A stretch of DNA of 5,733 bases from Desulfobacca acetoxidans. GTDB lineage: Bacteria > Desulfobacterota > Desulfobaccia > Desulfobaccales > 0-14-0-80-60-11. Shown in pieces: positions 1 to 3,627 of this stretch (within the stretch, counting starts at the first letter, position 1; each line of letters begins with the position of its first letter). The notes beneath the pieces were generated by a model, which had not been told where the DNA came from, searched no databases, and worked only from the letters and a program-made list of their open reading frames with translations. The DNA lies in NCBI GenBank assembly GCA_020723225.1, contig DYJG01000195.1:1-5733 (forward strand), in the 5' to 3' direction. The position numbers and the translations under genes are program-made.

Positions 1-2
1 AT

Positions 3-578
3 ACTACGGAAGACGCGGCCCGGGCCGCTGCGGAGATGGGTTTTCCCGTGGCCCTGAAGATCGTCTCCCCAGATATCATCCATAAATTCGAAGTGGGCGG
101 GGTGAAGACCCACCTCCATACCGTTGAAGAGGTGCTCCGGGCCTATACCAAAGTCCTGGCCGACGCCCGGAAATTTAAGCCCCAGGCCGCGCTCGCCGGG
201 GTTTTGGTGCAGAAAATGGCGGCCCCGGGCACGGAAATGATACTGGGCATGACCCGGGACCCCCTGTTCGGACCCCTGCTGATGATCGGCCTGGGGGGCA
301 CCCTGGTGGAGATCTTCAAGGACGTGATGTTTTCCGTGGCTCCCATCTCCGAAGAGTGGGCCAAAACCATGATCCAGGACCTCAAGGCCTTTCCGCTCTT
401 GAGCGGCTACCGGGGCGAGCCGCTCCGGGACCTGGATATCATTGCCGAGTGCCTGGAGCGCCTGTCCCAGTTGGCCCTGGACTTCCCGGAAATCCGGGAA
501 CTGGACATCAATCCGCTCATTGTTTTTCCCCAAGGCCAGGGCGCGGCGGTAGTGGACGCACGGATATTTATTGGGTGA
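3..578 (+). CDS. ADP-forming acyl-CoA synthetase (acetate--CoA ligase), ATP-grasp portion, 5'-truncated
   Basis: The reading frame is open from the window edge (first full codon at base 3) to TGA at 576-578, giving the last 191 residues of a protein whose start lies outside. The sequence matches the ATP-grasp (beta subunit) part of NDP-forming acetyl/acyl-CoA synthetases. An early strand reads VALKIVSPDIIHK followed by VGGV, the family's nucleotide-binding region. In the middle come GMTRDPLFGPLLMIGLGG and the IFKDV stretch. Near the end ELDINPLIV carries the acidic and Asn residues that bind Mg-ATP in ATP-grasp enzymes. These enzymes interconvert acyl-CoA, ADP and phosphate with the free acid, ATP and CoA in the cytoplasm, a substrate-level phosphorylation route common in anaerobes. 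It could be a separate beta subunit or the C-terminal half of a fused alpha-beta chain of about 700 residues; the window cannot decide. No partner gene follows. Confidence 0.88.
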   Translation, partial: TTEDAARAAAEMGFPVALKIVSPDIIHKFEVGGVKTHLHTVEEVLRAYTKVLADARKFKPQAALAGVLVQKMAAPGTEMILGMTRDPLFGPLLMIGLGGTLVEIFKDVMFSVAPISEEWAKTMIQDLKAFPLLSGYRGEPLRDLDIIAECLERLSQLALDFPEIRELDINPLIVFPQGQGAAVVDARIFIG

Positions 579-584
579 AACTTA

Positions 585-619
585 AGCTTTCAGCTATCAG
601 CGGTCAGCTTTCAGCTTTT
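585..619. repeat. Heptad tandem repeat, AGCTTTC type, five units
   Basis: Just after the acyl-CoA synthetase stop the sequence reads as five 7-base units: AGCTTTC, AGCTATC, AGCGGTC, AGCTTTC, AGCTTTT, followed by a run of A. The units are degenerate, mainly at positions 4-6, but the AGC start recurs at exact 7-base steps. No coding role is apparent. Confidence 0.8.
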
Positions 620-683
620 AAAAAAAAATGGTTACCCCCCTGCACTTGGTTCAATCAGAACTTATCTTACCCATCAGACTGTA

Positions 684-746
684 AGCTATTCGCTGTTCGC
701 TTTTAGCTATTAGGTAAAAGCGTATAGCGAACAGCTAAAAGCCAAC
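684..746. repeat. Heptad tandem repeat, nine degenerate units, forming an imperfect hairpin
   Basis: Nine consecutive 7-base units can be read: AGCTATT, CGCTGTT, CGCTTTT, AGCTATT, AGGTAAA, AGCGTAT, AGCGAAC, AGCTAAA, AGCCAAC. The tract is also an imperfect inverted repeat. GCTGTTCGCT (692-701) pairs with AGCGAACAGC (726-735), extended outward by GCT/AGC (685-687 with 740-742) across mismatches. Alternatively GCTTTTAGC (699-707) pairs with GCTAAAAGC (734-742). It ends three bases before the ribosome-binding site of the peroxiredoxin gene, so the mRNA leader could fold. Confidence 0.75.
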
Positions 747-748
747 AC

Positions 749-754
749 AGGGGG
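749..754 (+). promoter_or_regulatory. Ribosome-binding site of the peroxiredoxin gene
   Basis: AGGGGG lies six bases before ATG 761. This spacing supports ATG 761 rather than the in-frame TTG at 755, which would abut the purine run. Confidence 0.7.
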
Positions 755-760
755 TTGATT

Positions 761-1414
761 ATGGACGAAAAAGAAAGGTTTGACATCCACCCTTTGCCCC
801 GTATCAATGATCCCGCCCCGGCCTTTGAAGCGGACACCACCTGGGGCCGCCTGGCCCTGGAGGATTTTCGGGACCGCTGGCTGATCCTGTTTTCCCACCC
901 CGCGGACTTTACCCCGGTGTGCACCACGGAATTTCTGGCGTTCCAGGAAATCCACCAGTCCCTCAAGGATCTGGGGGTGGACCTCCTGGGGCTGAGTGTG
1001 GACAGCGTCACCGCGCACATCGCCTGGCTGCGCAACATCGAGGAGAAATTCGGGGTCAAGATCCCCTTCCCGGTCATCGCCGATTCGGACCGGAAAGTTG
1101 CGGGCCTTTACGGCATGATCATGCCCGGCGAGAGCAAGACCGAGACCTCCCGGTGCGTCTTCGTCATCGACCCCAAGGGCGTACTCCGGGCCATGATCTA
1201 CTATCCCTTGACCACCGGCCGCAACATGCAGGAAATCCTCCGCCTGGTCAAGGCCCTCCAGACCACGGATAAAAACGGGGTGGCCACCCCGGCCAACTGG
1301 CAGCCCGGGGAGCAGGTCATCATGCCGCCCCCCAAGACCATGGAGGCCGTCCAACAGCGCCTGGGGCAGGGCCTGGAATGCAAGGACTGGTATTTCTGCA
1401 AGAAAAAACTCTAA
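761..1414 (+). CDS. Peroxiredoxin, Prx6-type with C-terminal cysteine pair (alkyl hydroperoxide reductase/thioredoxin peroxidase)
   Basis: This 217-residue cytoplasmic peroxidase reduces hydrogen peroxide and organic hydroperoxides through a cysteine sulfenic acid. The catalytic motif PxxxTxxC is visible as PADFTPVC, with Thr51 and peroxidatic Cys54; the conserved Arg is Arg131 in TSRCVFVID. A thioredoxin-fold AhpC/TSA domain covers about residues 10-150, followed by the long C-terminal domain of the Prx6 subgroup (TGRNMQEILRLVKALQ and the NWxPGE stretch). The tail carries Cys207 and Cys213 in the pattern C-KDWYF-C, as in archaeal and thermophile two-Cys members such as Aeropyrum pernix peroxiredoxin. 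Resolution is therefore probably by an internal disulfide rather than true 1-Cys chemistry. The likely electron donor is a thioredoxin or similar, not encoded here. ATG 761 is chosen because of the AGGGGG site six bases upstream. The gene stands alone, with repeat-filled gaps on both sides. Confidence 0.93.
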   Translation: MDEKERFDIHPLPRINDPAPAFEADTTWGRLALEDFRDRWLILFSHPADFTPVCTTEFLAFQEIHQSLKDLGVDLLGLSVDSVTAHIAWLRNIEEKFGVKIPFPVIADSDRKVAGLYGMIMPGESKTETSRCVFVIDPKGVLRAMIYYPLTTGRNMQEILRLVKALQTTDKNGVATPANWQPGEQVIMPPPKTMEAVQQRLGQGLECKDWYFCKKKL

Positions 1415-1436
1415 TGCCAAGTCAGCCTGCAAATGG

Positions 1437-1470
1437 AACGGCTTTAACGGAAAACGGAAAACGAGCCGTT
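1437..1470. repeat. Heptad repeat AACGGAA x3 inside a small hairpin
   Basis: AACGGAA, AACGGAA, AACGAGC run at 1446-1466. The block is enclosed by a 7-base inverted repeat, AACGGCT (1437-1443) with AGCCGTT (1464-1470), extended by TGCA on both outer sides after a 5-base bulge on the left. AAAATTCTT follows. The structure could weakly terminate peroxiredoxin transcription, but it lacks a proper T-run. Confidence 0.5.
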
Positions 1471-1506
1471 TGCAAAATTCTTATTACTCAGAATTCTCTC
1501 TGCCAA

Positions 1507-1579
1507 TTCTCTGCGTCCTCTGCGTCTCTGCGGTGAACACAGAGAGAGTTCACCGCAGAGACGCAGAGAGCGCAGAGAA
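1507..1579. repeat. Near-perfect 32-base inverted repeat (CTCTGCGTC family)
   Basis: Left arm 1507-1538 and right arm 1548-1579 are reverse complements at 30 of 32 positions (mismatch only at 1516-1517), around a 9-base loop (1539-1547). The arms contain three CTCTGCG units with 8- to 9-base spacing, and the loop itself is AGAGAGA-like. CTCTGCGTC-type units of this kind occur as dispersed intergenic repeats in many bacteria (from memory, not searched). As RNA it would form a very stable stem. TTTTT at 1584-1588 follows on the + strand, so it may also terminate transcription from the peroxiredoxin gene. Confidence 0.85.
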
Positions 1580-1603
1580 AAGATTTTTGCAAAAGGCTAG
1601 GTA

Positions 1604-1617
1604 AACGGAAAACGGTC
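1604..1617. repeat. Heptad pair AACGGAA/AACGGTC next to a start codon
   Basis: Two 7-base units of the same word family as 1446-1466 sit five bases before ATG 1623. They occupy the place where a Shine-Dalgarno sequence would be expected; none is seen. Confidence 0.55.
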
Positions 1618-1622
1618 AACTC

Positions 1623-1847
1623 ATGGCCTGCATCCAGCCCGACGGCACCCTGTCCCGCTCCGGGGAATTGATCCTCCTGGCCGTACACTCCCCGGCCAGC
1701 CCGGAGGAGGTGGTTAAAGAGACGGGGCTGGACCTCTTCGTGGTGCGCGCGGCCATGCGGGAATTTATCCAGGCCGGGTACGTGGAGAAGGAGGCGGACC
1801 GCTACCGACTCACCCCCAAGGGAGAAGCGGCCTGCGAAGGGGTTTAG
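1623..1847 (+). CDS. Small winged helix-turn-helix protein, putative transcriptional regulator
   Basis: This is a 74-residue protein that I recognise only at fold level. The order of segments suits a minimal winged helix. A first helix lies around ELILLAV (residues 15-21), SPEEVVKETG (26-35) forms the positioning helix, and LDLFVVRAAMREFIQAGYV (36-54) the recognition helix. The wing runs through VEKEADRYRLTPKGEAA (54-70); the YRLTPKG hairpin is typical of MarR/PadR-like and related wHTH domains. It has no effector domain and no cysteines, so sensing is not apparent. The ATG has no clear Shine-Dalgarno sequence, only heptad repeats upstream. It ends 44 bases before the rhodanese/ferritin gene on the same strand and may be co-transcribed with it; regulation of that gene is a guess. 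Codon use and GC content look like the neighbours. Confidence 0.7.
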   Translation: MACIQPDGTLSRSGELILLAVHSPASPEEVVKETGLDLFVVRAAMREFIQAGYVEKEADRYRLTPKGEAACEGV

Positions 1848-1853
1848 CCTTTA

Positions 1854-1888
1854 ACCAAAAACGAAAAACCAAAAACGAAAAACGGTAT
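1854..1888. repeat. Heptad tandem repeat ACCAAAA/ACGAAAA filling the gap before the rhodanese gene
   Basis: Units ACCAAAA, ACGAAAA, ACCAAAA, ACGAAAA and a degenerate ACGGTAT alternate in exact 7-base register. The tract fills almost all of the 44-base intergenic gap and ends three bases before ATG 1892. Confidence 0.8.
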
Positions 1889-1891
1889 TAT

Positions 1892-2740
1892 ATGATTCAA
1901 CTACGAAAGCTTTTCACCCCGGTAGAATCCATGGACGCGGAGGAGGCCCGGAAATACCTGGCCGCCCATGCGGAAGACTCTTACACCCTTCTGGACGTGC
2001 GCCAGCCCTGGGAGTACGAGGAGGAGCACATCCCCGGCGCCGTCCTCATGCCGCTGCCCAACCTCAACGACCAATACCGGAGCCTGGACCCGGACAAACC
2101 CACCCTGGTCCACTGCGCCATCGGCGGCCGCAGCCGGGTGGCGGCCCAGTTTCTGTCGGGGCTGGGCTTCAAAGAGGTCTATAATCTCGCCGGCGGTATC
2201 AAGGCCTATCAGGGCGAAAAGGCCCGCGGCCCCCGGGAGCTCAACCTGGATTTGATCCGGGGCGATGAATCGCCCCAGGAAGTGGCGGTCCTGGCCTACG
2301 CCATGGAGAAGGGCATGCAAACCTTTCATGAAACCGTGGCCGCCCAAAGTTCGGACGCGGACCTGGCCGCGCTCTGCCGCCAATTGGCCCATTATGAGGA
2401 ACTGCACGAGGAGAAGCTGGCCGCCCTCTACCGGCAATTGGAGCCTTCGGGCAAGGATTTGCCCGCGTTAATGGCGGAGCGTGAACCGGAGATGATGGAA
2501 GGGGGCTTCAAGCCCCGGGAATTCCTGGAGCAAAACGCAGCCCAGATGCAGACCTCGGCGGGCATGCTGGAGTTGGCCCTGATGCTGGAGACCCAGGCCC
2601 TGGACCTTTATCTCCGCTTCGCCCAGAAACTCACCCACCCCGGGACCAAGGAAGTCCTCCACACCCTAGCCCAGGAGGAGAAGGGGCATCTGGGGAGGCT
2701 GGCGAAGCTGTGGGAGGAGAAGCGTTTAAGTAATAAGTGA
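1892..2740 (+). CDS. Rhodanese/ferritin-like diiron fusion protein (sulfurtransferase-rubrerythrin type)
   Basis: This 282-residue protein has two domains. Residues about 12-110 are a single rhodanese domain: LLDVRQPWEYEEEHIPGA is the typical entry motif, Cys75 sits in the active-site loop HCAIGGRS, and NLAGGIKAY closes the fold. Rhodaneses pass sulfane sulfur through a cysteine persulfide. Residues about 125-278 are a helical ferritin-like domain with two metal-ligand sets visible: Glu139 with E169-x-x-H172, and Glu233 with E263-x-x-H266. This is the rubrerythrin/ferritin-like diiron pattern. There is no rubredoxin CxxC domain, so electron supply is unclear; the only other cysteine is Cys162. 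A cytoplasmic role in peroxide, oxygen or sulfur stress is inferred. No Shine-Dalgarno sequence is visible before ATG 1892; Met14 is an alternative start but would trim the start of the rhodanese fold. The last four codons (LSNK) and the stop lie in or at a heptad repeat. Confidence 0.9.
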   Translation: MIQLRKLFTPVESMDAEEARKYLAAHAEDSYTLLDVRQPWEYEEEHIPGAVLMPLPNLNDQYRSLDPDKPTLVHCAIGGRSRVAAQFLSGLGFKEVYNLAGGIKAYQGEKARGPRELNLDLIRGDESPQEVAVLAYAMEKGMQTFHETVAAQSSDADLAALCRQLAHYEELHEEKLAALYRQLEPSGKDLPALMAEREPEMMEGGFKPREFLEQNAAQMQTSAGMLELALMLETQALDLYLRFAQKLTHPGTKEVLHTLAQEEKGHLGRLAKLWEEKRLSNK

Positions 2741-2769
2741 TAAGTAATAAGTGATCAGTAACGAGTGAG
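2728..2769. repeat. Heptad tandem repeat AAGTAAT/AAGTGAT overlapping a gene end
   Basis: Six exact-register units are seen: AAGTAAT, AAGTGAT, AAGTAAT, AAGTGAT, CAGTAAC, GAGTGAG. The first two units overlap the 3' end of the rhodanese/ferritin gene and contain its TGA (2738-2740). The first four are near-perfect alternations and the last two have decayed. Confidence 0.85.
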
Positions 2770-2860
2770 TAGGGCGGGAAAGCGAAGCGCACTCTCTGTT
2801 CTTGAAAAGTTGTCAGTGGCCAGTGGCCAGCAAAAAAACCAGTGCATACCCATGAGTTAC

Positions 2861-2936
2861 CCCCTCTCCCCCCGCCCCGGAGAGTCCCTTTCTCCCCTGC
2901 CGCTAACCGGCGGGGGGAGAGGGCGGGGGTGAGGGG
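2861..2936. repeat. CCCCTC...GAGGGG inverted repeat
   Basis: The C-rich stretch 2861-2877 pairs with the G-rich stretch 2921-2936 over about 16 bases, with one mismatch and one single-base gap. The interior holds CCGCTAACCGG and further pyrimidine/purine blocks. The sequence resembles the widespread CCCTCACCCC-type intergenic repeat; this is from memory and not searched. Confidence 0.6.
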
Positions 2937-2959
2937 GGCAAAATTTTCATGCTTTCCCT

Positions 2960-2984
2960 CGTTCCCAAGCTCCGCTTGGGAACG
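2960..2984. repeat. Perfect 11-base palindrome arms, CGTTCCCAAGC type
   Basis: CGTTCCCAAGC (2960-2970) and GCTTGGGAACG (2974-2984) are perfect reverse complements around a TCC loop. This motif resembles a known dispersed palindrome found between genes in many bacteria. It has no T-run on either side and is unlikely to be an intrinsic terminator. Confidence 0.8.
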
Positions 2985-3022
2985 CACTTGTTGCCGAAGC
3001 TCGCCCTGAAAAGTTCCGGTTA

Positions 3023-3076
3023 CCTGGTGGCACAGGCGTCTCGCCTGTGCGGTACCAGGCGGGCGAGACGCCCGCC
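3023..3076. repeat. Double hairpin with opposed GGCGTCTCGCC cores
   Basis: GCACAGGCG (3030-3038) pairs with CGCCTGTGC (3042-3050) around TCT, enclosed by CCTGGT (3023-3028) with ACCAGG (3054-3059). Immediately after, GGCGGGCG (3058-3065) pairs with CGCCCGCC (3069-3076) around AGA. The two loops and flanks are reverse complements of each other (GGCGTCTCGCC against GGCGAGACGCC), so the pair can also fold into one longer structure. Confidence 0.75.
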
Positions 3077-3101
3077 CTACTCACTTTTCATGGTTTACGG
3101 G

Positions 3102-3116
3102 TGAGCCAAAGGCTCA
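3102..3116. repeat. Short hairpin TGAGCC-AAA-GGCTCA
   Basis: Perfect 6-base arms surround a 3-base loop, 62 bases before the start of the exported-protein gene. Too short to assign a role. Confidence 0.4.
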
Positions 3117-3127
3117 TGTTCAACTGC

Positions 3128-3155
3128 TTCGGCACATTCGCCTAAGCCTTAATAT
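3128..3155 (+). promoter_or_regulatory. Possible promoter of the small exported-protein gene
   Basis: TAATAT at 3150-3155 is a good -10-like hexamer in the only AT-rich stretch before the gene. TTCGGC at 3128-3133, 16 bases upstream, is at best a weak -35. Transcription would begin about 15-20 bases before the start codon, just ahead of the ribosome-binding site. This is a weak call. Confidence 0.25.
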
Positions 3156-3167
3156 CCTTTGACTGGC

Positions 3168-3173
3168 AGGAGG
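3168..3173 (+). promoter_or_regulatory. Strong Shine-Dalgarno sequence
   Basis: AGGAGG, continuing as GG, ends five bases before ATG 3179. It is the best ribosome-binding site in the window and supports the small gene being real. Confidence 0.8.
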
Positions 3174-3178
3174 GGCAG

Positions 3179-3475
3179 ATGAAAAAGCTCATGGGACCGG
3201 GGGCGATGCTCCTGGCAGGTTTATTGGTCATCCCCGGCAATCTTTGGCTCGCTGGCCGGGCACTGGCACAGAGCCAAGCCCCGACGATGTCGGATAAGCA
3301 GTATCAAGAGTTACAACAGAAGCGGCAGGAAGAATGGGAATATCTCGACCAGAAGGAGAAAAAACAGCACCCCGGGGTGCGCTATCCGGAGGCCGTCAAG
3401 CGCCAGGAGGACGCCGAAAAGCGCAGGAAAGACGCGGAACGGCGCCTGCGGGAACAAAAGGAAGAAGAGCAATAA
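3179..3475 (+). CDS. Small exported, highly charged helical protein of unknown function
   Basis: This is a 98-residue protein that I do not recognise. It starts with a classical Sec signal peptide: MKK, a hydrophobic core at about residues 9-26 (AMLLAGLLVIPGNLWLAG), and an ALA|Q cleavage site after residue 30. The mature part of about 68 residues is dominated by Glu, Lys, Arg and Gln. A predicted helix or coiled coil covers KQYQELQQKRQEEWEYLDQKE, then a break at HPGVRYPEA, then a second charged helix to the C-terminus. There is no cysteine and no lipobox, so it should be a soluble periplasmic or secreted protein. It has a perfect AGGAGG site and probably its own transcript, as upstream is a repeat-filled gap. 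It converges with the chelatase gene. A structural or chaperone-like role is possible but unsupported. Confidence 0.75.
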   Translation: MKKLMGPGAMLLAGLLVIPGNLWLAGRALAQSQAPTMSDKQYQELQQKRQEEWEYLDQKEKKQHPGVRYPEAVKRQEDAEKRRKDAERRLREQKEEEQ

Positions 3476-3504
3476 GGCAATTTTTTATCTATGAAAGTAT
3501 TTCT

Positions 3505-3528
3505 CGCACAGGCTGGAAAGCCTGTGCG
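3505..3528. repeat. Perfect 10-base hairpin with GGAA tetraloop
   Basis: CGCACAGGCT (3505-3514) pairs perfectly with AGCCTGTGCG (3519-3528) around GGAA, a GNRA-type loop on the + strand. The CACAGGC core is shared with the hairpin at 3030-3050. Lying 30 bases after the exported-protein stop, it could stabilise or help end that transcript, but no T-run follows directly. Confidence 0.7.
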
Positions 3529-3550
3529 TACCGCTTATATTGCGCCTTTC

Positions 3551-3574
3551 TTTGCGTCTTGGCGTCTTTGCGTG
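3551..3574. repeat. Period-8 tandem repeat, TTTGCGTC family
   Basis: Three 8-base units, TTTGCGTC, TTGGCGTC, TTTGCGTG, are followed by AGG and a T7 run (3581-3587). The words resemble the arms of the inverted repeat at 1507-1579 (CTCTGCGTC). Both look like the dispersed TTTGCGTC/CTCTGCGTC intergenic family. Confidence 0.65.
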
Positions 3575-3602
3575 AGGTTATTTTTTTCGGAATAGCCGTC
3601 AG

Positions 3603-3627
3603 TGGTGCGTAAGACACACCCTACTCA
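3603..3627. repeat. Dispersed-type repeat abutting the chelatase stop codon
   Basis: Read on the minus strand, the bases around the TGA stop continue as GTAGGGTGTGTC-TTACGCACC, a form resembling a widespread intergenic repeat. The 9-base word CCCTACTCA (3619-3627) also occurs at 3075-3083, and its complement, in part, at 2764-2774. The repeat therefore begins exactly at the end of the gene. Confidence 0.5.

Larger units (their letters stand above)
2741..3178. other. 438-base gene-free region made of several dispersed-type repeats
   Basis: No convincing gene is present. In order it holds the rest of the AAGTRAT heptads, a small CAGTGGC heptad pair (2814-2827), a C-rich/G-rich inverted repeat (about 2861-2936), a GTTCCCAAGC palindrome (2960-2984), a double hairpin with GGCGTCTCGCC cores (3023-3076), a small TGAGCC/GGCTCA hairpin (3102-3116), and the leader of the exported-protein gene. 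The 15-base segment 2764-2778 recurs inverted at 3071-3085 and brackets most of the region. Confidence 0.75.

Noticed and set aside
356..706. + strand frame overlapping the acyl-CoA synthetase end and the heptad region
   Set aside because: It is out of frame with the conserved ATP-grasp motifs and runs into repeats; no start-site support.
684..746. CRISPR array
   Set aside because: Units are 7 bases with no spacers; no cas genes are present.
755..760. TTG at 755 as the peroxiredoxin start
   Set aside because: ATG 761 has the AGGGGG site at the proper distance; TTG 755 directly abuts that purine run.
1901..2437. Minus-strand frame opposite the rhodanese domain
   Set aside because: It lies fully antisense to a gene with clear catalytic motifs and shows no family features itself.
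2960..2984. Intrinsic terminator
   Set aside because: A perfect hairpin, but without a T-run on either side and more than 200 bases from the preceding stop; it fits a dispersed palindrome better.
2631..2987. Minus-strand 118-codon frame over the palindrome-rich gap
   Set aside because: Its translation is made of repeat DNA (PLTPALSPRR-type peptides commonly read from the CCCTCACCCC repeats) and overlaps a real gene end.
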